This document shows positions 24,595 through 33,682 of a stretch of 58,467 nt of DNA, piece after piece. The position numbers were made by a program, and so were the translations under genes. How positions within the stretch are numbered: position 1 is the stretch's first letter; every line of letters starts with the position of its first letter. The stretch is from Acidimicrobiaceae bacterium (lineage in GTDB: Bacteria > Actinomycetota > Acidimicrobiia > Acidimicrobiales > Aldehydirespiratoraceae), in contig JAPPLH010000085.1 of NCBI GenBank assembly GCA_028819505.1, positions 1 through 58,467 on the forward strand, read 5' to 3'. A model generated the notes under the pieces. It did no database searches and was not told the origin of the DNA. It saw only the letters and a list, made by a program, of their open reading frames with translations.

Positions 24595-26852
24595 GCGTCG
24601 GCGCCTCCCCGGCTCGCATCGATGCGCCGGCCAAGCTCACCGGCGCGGCCGAGTACCCGAGCGACCGGATCCCGCCCGGCGCGCTGTGGGCCATGGCGGT
24701 GTTCACCGACCAGCCCCACGCCCGCCTGACCGGGCTCAGCCTCGAGGCCGCTGAAGCCGTCGAGGGAGTGGTGGCGGTGTTCGGCTCGGCCGACGTGCCC
24801 GTGAACGAGTTCGGCCTCACCATGGCCGACCATCCCGTGTTCGTCGGCCTCGAGCACACCGGCCGCAGTCACCTGCCCTGCGACGTGTCCCGCTGGGAGG
24901 CGGACCGGCTGGCGCTGGTCGTGGCCGAAACGCCCGACGCGGCCCGGGCGGGGGCGGCCGCCATCGAGGCCCAGTGGGAGCCGTTGCCGGTCCTGGCCGA
25001 CATCGACCAGTCGCTGTCCTCGGAGACGATGATCCACCCCGAGAACGGCAAGCCGTCCAACGCCTACTACTCGCTGCGCATCCGCAAGGGCGACATGGAG
25101 CAGGGCTGGGCCGACGCCGATGTGGTGGTGGAGTCGACCTACGAGTTCCCCTACCAGGAGCACGCCTACCTGCAGCCCGAGGCCGGCATGGCCTACATCG
25201 ACGAAGAGGGCCGGGTGACGGTCGAGGTCGCGGGCCAGTGGACCCACGAGGACCAGGAGCAGATCGCCCACGCCCTCGACCTGCCGGCCGGGCGGGTCCG
25301 GGTGATCTATCCGGCCATCGGCGGCGCCTTCGGCGGACGCGAGGACATATCGGTCCAGATCGTGCTGGGCCTGGCCGCAATGAAGCTCCACGAGCGGGGC
25401 ATCGACCGCCCGGTGGCCACCGTCTGGTCGCGCGAGGAGTCGATCGTCGGGCACGGCAAGCGCCACCGGGGCCGCATCACCGCCCGCTGGGGCGCCCGGC
25501 GCGACGGCCGGATCACCGCGGTTCACAGCACAGCCTGGCTCGACGCCGGCGCCTACAACTTCACGTCCAACAAGGTGCTGGGCAACTGCCACCTGCACCA
25601 GGCCGGCCCCTACGAGGTGCCCAACGCCGAGATCGACAGCCTCGCGGTGTACACCAACGCCACGCCGGCCGGTGCGTTCCGGGGCTTCGGCGCCCCCCAG
25701 GCTGCCTTCGCGGCCGAGAGCCAGATCAACAAGCTGGCCGAGGCGCTGGGCATGGACCCGGTGGAGATCCGCCGCGTCAACACCCTGCGCGAGGGCAGCG
25801 TCGGCATCACCCAGTCGGCCATGCCCGAGGGCGTGACCATGCCCGAGGTGATCGACCGCTGCACCGAGGCCGCGGCGGCGCCCGCCTCCAACGGCGGCGG
25901 CGCGGCCTTCAGCCCGTTCCCCTCGCTGCCGCCCGAGCCGTCGGCGCTGCGCCGGGGCCGGGGGTTCGCCTGCTCGTTCAAGAACGTCGGGTTCTCGTTC
26001 GGCTTCCCGGAGCGGTGCGAGGCCGAGATAGTGCTCCACGGCGGCCAGGACTCCGGCGTGCCTGAACGGGCCGAGCTGTACCACGCCGGCGCCGAGGTGG
26101 GCCAGGGCGCCCACACTGCGCTGGTGCAGATGGCCGCCGAGGCCACCGGGCTGCCCGCGGACCGCATCGAGCACCGCTTCAGCGACACCGCCACCTCCGG
26201 CGACGCGGGCTCGGCGTCGGCGTCGAGGCTCACCTGGATGTCGGGCAACGCCATCCTGGGCGCGGCCGAGGAGGCCGAGAAGGCCTGGCGGGACGGCCGG
26301 CGCCCGGCAGTGGGCCGCTTCCGCTTCGTGCCTCCGCCCACTGAGTCGCTCGACCCCGTCGACGGCCACTGCGTCCCCAATTTCAGCTACGGCTACGTGG
26401 CCCAGCACGTGGAACTCACGGTGGACACCGGCACCGGCCACATCCGGGTCGACCGGGTAGTGAGCGCCCACGATGTGGGGCGAGCCATCAACCCGGACCT
26501 GGTGGTGGGCCAGATCGAGGGCGCGGTGATCCAGGCCCACGGATACGCGCTGAGCGAGAACCTTCGCTCCGAGGCGGGCCGCCTCCAGAACATGCGGCTG
26601 AGCACCTACCTGATGCCCGGCATCGGCGACATCCCGACCACCGTCGACAGCGTCGTGCTGGAGCTGGCCGACCCGCTGGGCCCGTGGGGCGCCCGGGGCA
26701 TGGCCGAGATGGGCATGATTCCCTACGCCCCCGCGGTGGCAGCCGCCCTCCACGACGCCACCGGCGTCTGGTTCGACAGCTTCCCCCTCACCCCCGACCG
26801 GGTCCTGGCCGGCCTCGCCGACACCCAACTACCTACACCCCCGAACGGGTAG
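24591..26852 (+). CDS. Xanthine dehydrogenase family, molybdopterin-binding subunit
   Basis: A 753-residue catalytic subunit, of normal length for the family. Cofactor-binding segments are visible: IGGAFGGRED, the stretch NATPAGAFRGFGAPQAAFAA and AEVGQGAHTALVQMAAEATG. The C-terminal GPWGARGMAEMG carries the Glu that acts as general base. It is coupled to the fused redox subunit by an ATGA overlap, so one subunit of each would make the minimal enzyme. The end of this gene (HGYALSENL, then ALHDATGVWFDSFPLTPDRV) is repeated as a broken copy at 28.6 kb. Confidence 0.9.
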   Translation: MSVGASPARIDAPAKLTGAAEYPSDRIPPGALWAMAVFTDQPHARLTGLSLEAAEAVEGVVAVFGSADVPVNEFGLTMADHPVFVGLEHTGRSHLPCDVSRWEADRLALVVAETPDAARAGAAAIEAQWEPLPVLADIDQSLSSETMIHPENGKPSNAYYSLRIRKGDMEQGWADADVVVESTYEFPYQEHAYLQPEAGMAYIDEEGRVTVEVAGQWTHEDQEQIAHALDLPAGRVRVIYPAIGGAFGGREDISVQIVLGLAAMKLHERGIDRPVATVWSREESIVGHGKRHRGRITARWGARRDGRITAVHSTAWLDAGAYNFTSNKVLGNCHLHQAGPYEVPNAEIDSLAVYTNATPAGAFRGFGAPQAAFAAESQINKLAEALGMDPVEIRRVNTLREGSVGITQSAMPEGVTMPEVIDRCTEAAAAPASNGGGAAFSPFPSLPPEPSALRRGRGFACSFKNVGFSFGFPERCEAEIVLHGGQDSGVPERAELYHAGAEVGQGAHTALVQMAAEATGLPADRIEHRFSDTATSGDAGSASASRLTWMSGNAILGAAEEAEKAWRDGRRPAVGRFRFVPPPTESLDPVDGHCVPNFSYGYVAQHVELTVDTGTGHIRVDRVVSAHDVGRAINPDLVVGQIEGAVIQAHGYALSENLRSEAGRLQNMRLSTYLMPGIGDIPTTVDSVVLELADPLGPWGARGMAEMGMIPYAPAVAAALHDATGVWFDSFPLTPDRVLAGLADTQLPTPPNG

Positions 26853-27747
26853 CCCTTACCGAGTCCTGGGCCGCGACGCGCCCGCGTTGGCCGTTGACGG
26901 CGGCCCCGCTTGACGCCGGGTGAGGCGCACCTATAGCGGTGAGGCGCACCTGTAGCTTCGCGCCCATGCCAGGACCTGATCTGAGGGTTTCCTCATCTAT
27001 GGCTGCGGTATCAGTGTCCATGCTGGCCGCGTCTACGCCGACGCGCCCAGCGTCAGCGCTAGACGCTTCAGTGGAGGCTCTCGCCGCTGCCCGGCCCGCA
27101 CTGCCTCTGATTTCGCCTACCCTCCCCCCGGCAGGAATCGCGCTCCTGACATAGCGCGGCGCTCGCAGCAGCCGGGCGATCTCCAAGACGAACAGCACCT
27201 GAGGGGTTCCTTCGTCTCCAACATCGCCGCACTGCTCAGCGCGCCCATGGGCAGTTCGTGTTCGGGCAACTCCTGCGTCACGGCCGCCGCCCACCGACCC
27301 CTGTCATGGCCCTAACACCAGGCCGGCCGGCCGGTAGACCGGCACCAACAGTGCGGCTTGCCACCGTGTGGATCGTCTTCTCGCTCGCCTGCGCCTCGAT
27401 CACGCTCGCTCGCCGGTGCCGGGAACGCAGTCGACCCAAGGACGCTCCGGATATGTCACAACATGCGGAAATCACCTCACCTGGTCAGCCTGGTCGGGGC
27501 CTCAGTTCGAGTCTGTCCATGTAGTCATCGGCGGCATCCGGTCGGACGGGCTGAATCCGAGAGACCCTTGAGAGACGGTGGCGTCGTTCCCGCGTGATTC
27601 GTGGCAACGTCGTCATTCACGGCTCTCAGCGTTTCAGGTTGGAGTGAGGGCTTGTCGAAGACAGTGGCCAGAACAACCAGTAGGTCCGAACCACCGGACG
27701 TCCTTCAAGTACGCAATGTACACTCATCTTGGCCAATCAGGAGACGC
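26853..27747. other. 895-bp region without a recognised gene
   Basis: Several overlapping frames of 60-150 codons exist on both strands, but none has a good start, domain or neighbour support. Together with the xanthine-dehydrogenase remnant at 28.6 kb it brackets the toxin-antitoxin pair, so this looks like disturbed DNA from past insertion or rearrangement. Confidence 0.5.
26921..26957. repeat. Tandem 19-bp repeat
   Basis: GTGAGGCGCACCTATAGC is followed at once by GTGAGGCGCACCTGTAGC, about 70 bp after the molybdenum-subunit stop. One base differs between the two. Confidence 0.7.
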
Positions 27748-28161
27748 ATGATGCAGTACCTCTCATACACCGACACGCGCAGCCATCTCCGCGAGGTGCT
27801 CGACACCGCAGAAGCGGGACTGCCGATCGGCATCCGGCGCCACGACACGCTCGTCGCCCTGGTCGAGAGCGGGAGGCTTCGAGAGATCCTGATGGACTCC
27901 CGGCGGCTGCACCGGCCGGAAGCGTTGGCCGAGGCCGGGGGCTGGTCCGTGTTCCTGCCGGGAACGCCGGTCGCCGCCGACGGCGCCGACCTCGACGAAG
28001 CCGTCGACGAATTCGTCTCCGCCCTGCGCGAGTACGCGGAAGACTGGCAGGAGCGGCTCCGGTTCGCCCCGAACCACCAGCAACACTGGCCGCTCGTGCA
28101 GTTCGTCTCCCTCGCCTCCGACACCGACCTCGCCGAATGGGCCCGCGGCAGCGGGCCGTGA
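27748..28161 (+). CDS. Phd/YefM-like antitoxin of a type II pair
   Basis: A 137-residue protein with two adjacent ATG codons (27748, 27751) behind AGGAG. Residues 2-45 (MQYLSYTDTRSHLREVLDTA, then IGIRRHDTLVALVESGRL) resemble the DNA-binding Phd/YefM fold. The C-terminal half (LDEAVDEFVSALREYAEDWQ) would bind the toxin. It overlaps the next gene by GTGA. A short palindrome, GTACGCAATGTAC, and a possible -10 box TACACT (27719-27724) just upstream could be the operator and promoter for autorepression. Confidence 0.75.
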   Translation: MMQYLSYTDTRSHLREVLDTAEAGLPIGIRRHDTLVALVESGRLREILMDSRRLHRPEALAEAGGWSVFLPGTPVAADGADLDEAVDEFVSALREYAEDWQERLRFAPNHQQHWPLVQFVSLASDTDLAEWARGSGP

Positions 28162-28583
28162 GCTACCCGGCGCCCACGCGACGAGACCACCTGCGCTTCT
28201 GCGAGATCGAGGGATGGACCGTCGTCCGGTCCGGCACCGGGAACCGCTCCACCCACCACGAGACCTACGAGCTCGAGCTCCCCGACGGCCGCATCCTGCG
28301 AACCCGGGTATCCCGGCCGCCGGACCGCACCGGCTACGGCACGGCCCTCTGGTCGCACATCCTGCGCGACCAACTCCAGACCAGCCCCGAAGAGTTCTGG
28401 CAATGCGTGCGGACGGGCGAGCCGCCCGCCCGGGGTGCGCTGCCGGCGCCGCAGGGCGCCATCCCGGCCGACTTGGCCCATCTGCTCAAGAACCGGGTCG
28501 GCCTGAGCGACGATCAGCTCGCCGAGATGAGCAGGCAAGCGGCGGTCGAGCGGGCGCAGCAGTACTGGATGACCGGGAAGTAG
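28158..28583 (+). CDS. Probable toxin, cytotoxic translational repressor family
   Basis: From GTG 28158 the 141-residue product reads SYPAPTRRDHLRFCEIEGWT, then GNRSTHHETYELELPDGRIL and TALWSHILRDQLQTSPEEFW. I recognise this as the actinobacterial family annotated as cytotoxic translational repressor of a toxin-antitoxin system. It overlaps the antitoxin by four bases, the usual arrangement. The C-terminal half (LLKNRVGLSDDQLAEMSRQA) is helical. Target is presumably RNA or the ribosome; this is known only by family label. Confidence 0.7.
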   Translation: MSYPAPTRRDHLRFCEIEGWTVVRSGTGNRSTHHETYELELPDGRILRTRVSRPPDRTGYGTALWSHILRDQLQTSPEEFWQCVRTGEPPARGALPAPQGAIPADLAHLLKNRVGLSDDQLAEMSRQAAVERAQQYWMTGK

Positions 28584-28586
28584 CCC

Positions 28587-28745
28587 ACGGATACGCGCTG
28601 AGCGAGAACCTCCAATCAGACGGTGGCCGCCGCCCTGCACGACGCCACCGGCGTCTGGTTCGACAGCTTCCCGCTCACCCCCGACCGGGTCCTGGCCGGC
28701 CTCCACGGCACCAAGCCACGCCCCGAGGCGCTGCCGCATCCCTAG
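28587..28745 (+). pseudogene. Deleted duplicate of the molybdenum-subunit 3' end
   Basis: Bases 28587-28612 (CACGGATACGCGCTGAGCGA and following) match 26538-26563. The text then jumps to a match of 26737-26815, encoding ALHDATGVWFDSFPLTPDRV and LAGL. About 170 bp between the two segments has been lost. It follows the toxin gene by 4 bp. Confidence 0.8.
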
Positions 28746-28785
28746 CCGCCCTACGGCCAGCGAAGCGCCCGCCGCGTCGCAGCCG

Positions 28786-30078
28786 TCAGGGCGCCAGCGT
28801 GGTGAGGGGGGCCACGGCGACACCGTCCTCCCGCTCGTAGGCGTAGCCGCCGGCGGTTACGACGAGCAGCTTGGAGGGCTCGCCGGCCCGCTCAAGGTTC
28901 ACTTTCCCTCGGAGCCGCATCAGCGCCGCAGCCGCATTGTCGGGGCCGCGTCCGCCGCCGAGCTTGATCTCCACCGCGACCCATCGGCCGTCGGAGTGTT
29001 CGATGATGACGTCCACCTCCAGCCCGGTGTTGTCGCGGTAATAGTGGATCTGCGCGTCATTGGCCTCCGCGTAGACCCGCAGATCGCGTACCGCCAAGGA
29101 CTCGAACAGTGCGCCGAAGCCTCTCGGGTCGGCCATCAGCCGGGCGCGGCTCGCCCGCCGCGCCGCCACTGCGAGTGACGGATCCACGAGGTACCGCTTC
29201 GGGGTGGCCGCGATGTGGGCCCGAGTCCTCAGGTCGGCGGGCCACGGCGTGAGGTGTTCCAGCACGAACAGACGCTCCAGCGCCGAGAGGTACGCCGCCA
29301 CCGTCCTCGGATCCGCGGGGCGGATCGTGTCCATGTCGGAGGCAAGAACCCTCCGGGACGCGCTGGTGGCGATGTTGCGGCTCAGGGACTCCAGCAGCCG
29401 TGCCACTCCCACCGGGTCTCTGCGGGCCTGGTCGACCTGCTCTATGTCAGCCTTGCAGAGGTCAGCGAGGTAGTCGCGCAGCATCTGCTGGGCATCGGCG
29501 CCGGGCATGCCCTGAAGGGCGGGCCACCCGCCGCGGCACACGAGTTCGTACATGTCGGGTTCGTTCTCTAGCGCTGGCGCTGAGACGGTCTCGGAGCCGA
29601 GCAGTCCGCGCACCGACACGGCCCCTGTCGACTCGCCCGACTCGTACAGCGTCATGGGGCGCATGCGTACTCGGCGGACCCGGCCGGCGCCCGTGTGACG
29701 AGTATGGCTGTCGGGCGGCACCGCCGAGCCCGTGAGAATGAACTGGCCCGGCAGTCCGACCTCGTCGCAGACCCGCCGCATCGGGTTCCAGATTCCCGGA
29801 GACAGGTGATACTCGTCTATCAGCCGGGGACGGTCGCCCGCGAGCAGCAGCCGTCTGGCCATCGCCGAGGTGACGGCGGCGGACTCCTCCGAATCGATCA
29901 TCACGGCGCTGCGGGCAGCCTGACCGCCGGTCCAGGTCTTCCCGCAGGCGCGCGGCCCCTCGATCAGCGCTGCCGGAGCGACCCTCAGGGCGTCCTGAAC
30001 CAGTCCGTCTGCTATCCGCGGACGGTAACGGGCGCGGATCGTCGCCAGCAGCGGATGCTCTCCCCCGACGCTGTCCAT
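28786..30078 (-). CDS. ATPase with C-terminal DUF4143 domain
   Basis: A 430-residue protein of the AAA_14/DUF4143 family. Walker A is EGPRACGKTW (40-49) and Walker B LIDEYHL; the sensor region FILTGSAVPPDS is present. The C terminus has a PD-(D/E)XK-like core: FGALFESLAVRDLRVYAEAN, then NTGLEVDVIIE and WVAVEIKLG. Family members are common in accessory regions and are suspected of roles in stress or defence; biochemical function is unsettled. The gene stands alone between the gene remnant and the MazEF pair. The DNA just upstream of its ATG carries a 15-bp near-direct repeat that may be an operator. Confidence 0.85.
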   Translation of the reverse strand: MDSVGGEHPLLATIRARYRPRIADGLVQDALRVAPAALIEGPRACGKTWTGGQAARSAVMIDSEESAAVTSAMARRLLLAGDRPRLIDEYHLSPGIWNPMRRVCDEVGLPGQFILTGSAVPPDSHTRHTGAGRVRRVRMRPMTLYESGESTGAVSVRGLLGSETVSAPALENEPDMYELVCRGGWPALQGMPGADAQQMLRDYLADLCKADIEQVDQARRDPVGVARLLESLSRNIATSASRRVLASDMDTIRPADPRTVAAYLSALERLFVLEHLTPWPADLRTRAHIAATPKRYLVDPSLAVAARRASRARLMADPRGFGALFESLAVRDLRVYAEANDAQIHYYRDNTGLEVDVIIEHSDGRWVAVEIKLGGGRGPDNAAAALMRLRGKVNLERAGEPSKLLVVTAGGYAYEREDGVAVAPLTTLAP

Positions 30079-30081
30079 GCC

Positions 30082-30150
30082 CTGAATGTATCAGATCCAA
30101 GCCGTTTGATGCATGATTTTGAACCCACTTGATGCATCAGATTCAAGTCA
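30082..30150. promoter_or_regulatory. Possible operator: imperfect direct repeats upstream of the DUF4143 ATPase gene
   Basis: TGTATCAGATCCAAG (near 30086) and TGCATCAGATTCAAG (near 30133) differ at two positions and flank TTTGATGCATGATTT. This is an A/T-rich block immediately upstream of the ATG at 30078, where an autoregulatory site would be expected. No further gene is supported between here and 30242. Confidence 0.35.
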
Positions 30151-30241
30151 CGCAGTTCTACGAATCCTCGCCGACGCCTTTCGCGAGATTTGAGAATGGG
30201 CGACTCCTGTCCGATCCCGGCAACCGGCCAACCGGAGCGGG

Positions 30242-30598
30242 TCAGAGGCGGAGAGCGTTGCGCAGTATCTCGTCAATCGTGTGCCGGCCCACTGCATCGA
30301 GGCGTCCCAGTCTCTCGATGAGACGGTCGGTCGACACGGCTCGCACCTGCTCCACCTGAAACGCCGTCTCGCTGGACAGGCCGTTGTCACGATCGGGCGA
30401 GAGCACCACATGCAGCGGGATCCGCCGGATCGTGGACGTTCCTGGAACCACGATGACCATCCTCAGGTTGGGATGGTGCAACCGGTCATCGGACACGATG
30501 ACCGCCGGCCGCGCGAAGGCCTGTTCGGGATCCTGTGGATCGGCGCCGAAGTCAACGAGCCACACATCACCGCGGAGCAGCCGCCCCTCATCGGTCAT
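30242..30598 (-). CDS. MazF/PemK-type endoribonuclease toxin
   Basis: A 118-residue protein; ATG 30598 (MTDEGRLLRGDVWLVDFG) is chosen over an upstream ATG because the family starts here. RGDVWLVDFG, FARPAVIVSDDRLHHPN and MVIVVPGTSTIRRIPLHVVL match the MazF beta-barrel, including the conserved Arg-Pro-Val/Ala-lle/Val-Val-Ser segment, and the tail ends IDEILRNALRL. It overlaps the antitoxin gene by 11 bases. It would cleave mRNA at a short sequence when freed from the antitoxin. Confidence 0.88.
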   Translation of the reverse strand: MTDEGRLLRGDVWLVDFGADPQDPEQAFARPAVIVSDDRLHHPNLRMVIVVPGTSTIRRIPLHVVLSPDRDNGLSSETAFQVEQVRAVSTDRLIERLGRLDAVGRHTIDEILRNALRL

Positions 30599-30839
30599 CG
30601 AGGCCGTCCGGAGCCGCCGCATCCAGTCTCCGGCTCTCGGCCTGATACGAACCGACCTCGGCGTCGCTCAGCTCATCGAGTGCGACGCGAGCCGCCACCC
30701 ACCACTCGTCACGGCCAAGGCAATGCACTGCGTCGGACACGACTTCAACCATCGTCGTGCCCCGCTGCTTGGCCAGCCGGAAGATCTCGTCCCTCAACGC
30801 GGTGGGGACGCGCAGAGTAGTAGTCTGAGAAAGCGCCAT
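30588..30839 (-). CDS. MazE-type ribbon-helix-helix antitoxin
   Basis: An 83-residue protein. TTTLRVPTALRDEIFRLAKQ and the following RGTTMVEVVSDAVHCL form a ribbon-helix-helix DNA-binding domain. The charged C terminus (LSDAEVGSYQAESRRLDAAA) is suited to blocking MazF. The ATG is about 8 bases after TAGTCT, a possible -10 box, so the mRNA may be leaderless. It is first in the two-gene unit. Confidence 0.83.
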   Translation of the reverse strand: MALSQTTTLRVPTALRDEIFRLAKQRGTTMVEVVSDAVHCLGRDEWWVAARVALDELSDAEVGSYQAESRRLDAAAPDGLDDR

Positions 30840-30860
30840 ATTTGTAGACTAACAGAGCTA

Positions 30861-31460
30861 TCAGCCAGCCGAGCGAGCAGGAGCAGGCCCGTGCTGGCGG
30901 GGCCAGGCGGCTGTTAGGCGCTCCCAGCAGTCCTGGAGGCTCTGAGGTAGGACCCTCACGTCGGCCAGCGCGGTCATGAAGTTGGTGTCGGAGCGCCAGC
31001 GGGGCAGCACGTGGATGTGGACGTGGTCGTACACGCTGGGGCCGGCGCCCTCTCCGAGGTTGGCGCCCACGTTCACCCCGTCGGGGGAGAAGGCGGCCTT
31101 AACCGCGGCCACCGCGTCGTGGACGGTGTCCCACAGCTCGCGGCGCTCGTCGGGGTCGAGGCCATCGAGGTCGCCGACGGCCCGGTAGGGCAGGACCAGC
31201 AGGTGGCCGGTCGAGTAGGGGTAGCGGTTCAGGATCGCGAAGACCAGCTCGCCGCGGTACACGATGTGGGTCTTGTCGTCGGGCAGGCCCGAGTGGAGGA
31301 TGGCCTCGAACAGGCTCTGGCCGTCCCCGCCGTCGGGTCCGGTCCCGGTTCCGGGCACCGTGCCCGGGATGGTGCCCGACGAGTCGGCGATCCCGGCTGC
31401 GGCCGCCTCCCGGTCGTCCATCATGGCAGGTATTCGCCATCCGGCCCAGAGGCGCTCCAC
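30861..31460 (-). CDS. HIT-family nucleotide phosphorylase/hydrolase
   Basis: From GTG 31460 (VERLWAGWRIPAMM) the product is 199 residues. The histidine triad HVHIHVLPRW, together with YPYSTGHLLVLPYRAVGDLD and GVNVGANLGEGAG, matches the actinobacterial Ap4A phosphorylase-like HIT proteins often found after thrS, as here. A Gly/Thr/Pro-rich linker (about residues 25-50) replaces the short zinc-finger-like CxxC seen in many relatives. It probably acts on diadenosine polyphosphates or adenylylated by-products in the cytosol. Confidence 0.85.
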   Translation of the reverse strand: MERLWAGWRIPAMMDDREAAAAGIADSSGTIPGTVPGTGTGPDGGDGQSLFEAILHSGLPDDKTHIVYRGELVFAILNRYPYSTGHLLVLPYRAVGDLDGLDPDERRELWDTVHDAVAAVKAAFSPDGVNVGANLGEGAGPSVYDHVHIHVLPRWRSDTNFMTALADVRVLPQSLQDCWERLTAAWPRQHGPAPARSAG

Positions 31461-31600
31461 CACGTCAGCGATCCCCCCGCCCCGCCTGCCGGCGACGCGC
31501 CACGGGCGTCTGTGTGCAGGAACCCGGCGCATGCCCGTCAGAGCGCGCCCAGACCGCCGGGGGCAGGTTGCCCGCATCCGTACTCTGATCGCGGGTCACG

Positions 31601-33595
31601 TCAGGCCCGGGCCTCGACCTCGGCTGCCAAGCGGGCCGCGAAGGCCTCCAGCGGCACGTCGCGTTCGGGCTTGCCGCCCCCGCGTGCGTTGACGCCGACG
31701 GTGCCGTTGGTGGCATCGTCTCCGCCCACCACCAGAACGTACGGCACCTTGGCCACCTTGGCGTTGCGGACCCGCTTGCCCAAAGGCTCCTCCGCGGGGC
31801 TGGTCTCCACCCTGAAACCATGAGAACGCAGGGTGCCGGCCACCTGGGCGGCGTAGTCGGCGTGAGCCGCGGCGACCGGGAGCACCGCGGCCTGCACCGG
31901 GGCCAGCCAGGCCGGGAAGGCCCCGGCGTAGTGCTCGACCAGGACACCGAAGAACCGCTCCACCGAGCCGAACAGGGCCCGATGGATCATCACCGGACGC
32001 GGTCGGGAGCTATCGGAGGCCACATACTCGAGCCCGAAGCGCTCGGGCAGGTTGAAGTCCACCTGGATGGTGGAGAGCTGCCAGGACCGGCCGATGGCGT
32101 CGCGCACATCGACGTCGATCTTGGGGCCGTAGAAGGCGCCGCCGCCCTCGTCGGTCTCGTAGTCGAGCCCGGCCGAGGTCAGCGCGGCCCGCAGGCCGAT
32201 GGTGGCGTCGTCCCACAGAGCCTCCTCGCCCACGTACTTGTCGACGGGCCGGGTGGACAGCCGGGCCTGGAACTCGCTGAAGCCGAAGGCCTCAAGCACG
32301 CTCAGCGAGAACTCCAGCAGCGACGCCAGCTCTTCTGCGACGCCCTCGCGGGCGCAGAAGATATGGGCGTCGTCCTGGGTGAAGCCCCGGCTGCGGAGCA
32401 GGCCGTGCACCGCGCCCGACAGCTCGTACCGGTAGACCGCACCGAGCTCGAACAACCGCATGGGCAGGTCCCGGTAGCTGCGCTGCGACGACCGGTAGAC
32501 CATCACATGGAACGGGCAGTTCATCGGCTTGGGGTAGTAGTCGGTGCCGTCCATCTCCATGGGCGGGTACATGCTCTCGGCGTAGAAGTCGAGATGGCCG
32601 GAGGTCTCCCACAGCACCCCCTTGGCGATGTGGGGCGAGAACACGAACTCATACCCGCCGCCCGCGTGGCGCTGCCGGGAGTAGTCCTCCATGAGGGTGC
32701 GCACCAACGCGCCCTTGGGATGCCACACCGCCAGACCGGGACCCAGCTCTGCCGGCCACGACACCAGGTCGAGCTCAGCGGCGAGCCGCCGGTGGTCGCG
32801 CCGCTCGGCCTCGGCCAGGCGGTGCAGGTGGGCTCTGAGGTCCTTGCCGCTGGCCCAGGCCGTGCCGTAGATGCGCTGCAGCATCGGGTTGCGCTCGCTG
32901 CCCCGCCAGTAGGCGCCGCTGACCCGCTGCAAGGCGAAATGTCCCAGCCGCCCGGTGGACGGCACATGGGGCCCCAGGCACAGGTCCACGAACCCGTCCG
33001 CGTCGCCGTTGCCGCCATCGTTGCGGTAGCAGCTGACGGTCCCCCCGTCGGACGCCTCCGAGGCCAGATCGCCGTCAGCGCCGGAGTCCGCGCCCATGGC
33101 AACCGCCTCGATGATGGCCCGCTTGTAGGGATGCTGAGCGAACAGCTCCAAGGCGTCCTCGGCCACCATCTCGACCCGCCGGAAGGGCTGGTCGGCGTCG
33201 ATGATCTCCCGCATGCGGGCCTCGATGCGCTCCAGGTCGGCGTCGGTGAAGGTACCGCCGTCGGGCAGCTCGAAGTCGTAGTAGAAGCCGTGCTCGATGG
33301 GCGGCCCGATCGCGAAGGTTGCCCCCGGGCACAGGTCCAGCACCGCCTGCGCCAGCACGTGGGCGGTGGAGTGGCGGATGGTGTGCAGGCCCCGGTCCGA
33401 CGCCGCGGTCACGATCTCCACCGAGGCCCCGTCCGGGATGGGCGCAGCCAGATCCTTCTCGGCACCGTCAACGACCGCGACGACCGCGTCGGCGGCAAGG
33501 CGGGGGCCGATGGAGGCGGCCAGATCGGCCGCGCTGGAACCCCCAGCAAGCTCCCGCGCGGAGCCGTCCGGCAACGAGACCGAGATCACGGACAT
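31601..33595 (-). CDS. thrS: Threonyl-tRNA synthetase
   Basis: A full-length 664-residue class II enzyme that charges tRNA-Thr. The order is a TGS domain (1-65), the editing domain (HTIRHSTAHVLAQAVLDLCP and following), the catalytic core and an anticodon-binding domain (last 110 residues). The zinc ligands Cys/His/His are in PMNCPFH, DDAHIF and MIHRALFGS. Motif 2 is YRYELSGAVHGLLRSRGFTQ and motif 3 RPVMIHRALFGSVERF. A small Gly/Asp-rich insertion (GADSGADGDLASEASDGG) lies in the editing domain. The HIT gene follows. Confidence 0.97.
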   Translation of the reverse strand: MSVISVSLPDGSARELAGGSSAADLAASIGPRLAADAVVAVVDGAEKDLAAPIPDGASVEIVTAASDRGLHTIRHSTAHVLAQAVLDLCPGATFAIGPPIEHGFYYDFELPDGGTFTDADLERIEARMREIIDADQPFRRVEMVAEDALELFAQHPYKRAIIEAVAMGADSGADGDLASEASDGGTVSCYRNDGGNGDADGFVDLCLGPHVPSTGRLGHFALQRVSGAYWRGSERNPMLQRIYGTAWASGKDLRAHLHRLAEAERRDHRRLAAELDLVSWPAELGPGLAVWHPKGALVRTLMEDYSRQRHAGGGYEFVFSPHIAKGVLWETSGHLDFYAESMYPPMEMDGTDYYPKPMNCPFHVMVYRSSQRSYRDLPMRLFELGAVYRYELSGAVHGLLRSRGFTQDDAHIFCAREGVAEELASLLEFSLSVLEAFGFSEFQARLSTRPVDKYVGEEALWDDATIGLRAALTSAGLDYETDEGGGAFYGPKIDVDVRDAIGRSWQLSTIQVDFNLPERFGLEYVASDSSRPRPVMIHRALFGSVERFFGVLVEHYAGAFPAWLAPVQAAVLPVAAAHADYAAQVAGTLRSHGFRVETSPAEEPLGKRVRNAKVAKVPYVLVVGGDDATNGTVGVNARGGGKPERDVPLEAFAARLAAEVEARA

Positions 33596-33682
33596 CGCCT
33601 CCGAGGCTACCGCTGCCCCTCCGAGCCGAGTTGCAGGACGGGGTACCCCGCCGGCCCGCCATGCTGGCCGGCTATCGCATGA

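Noticed and set aside
26833-27530. Several 70-150 codon frames on both strands after the molybdenum-subunit gene, considered as genes or a transposase remnant
   Set aside because: No recognised motif, no ribosome binding site and overlapping frames of similar poor quality; no terminal inverted repeats were found.
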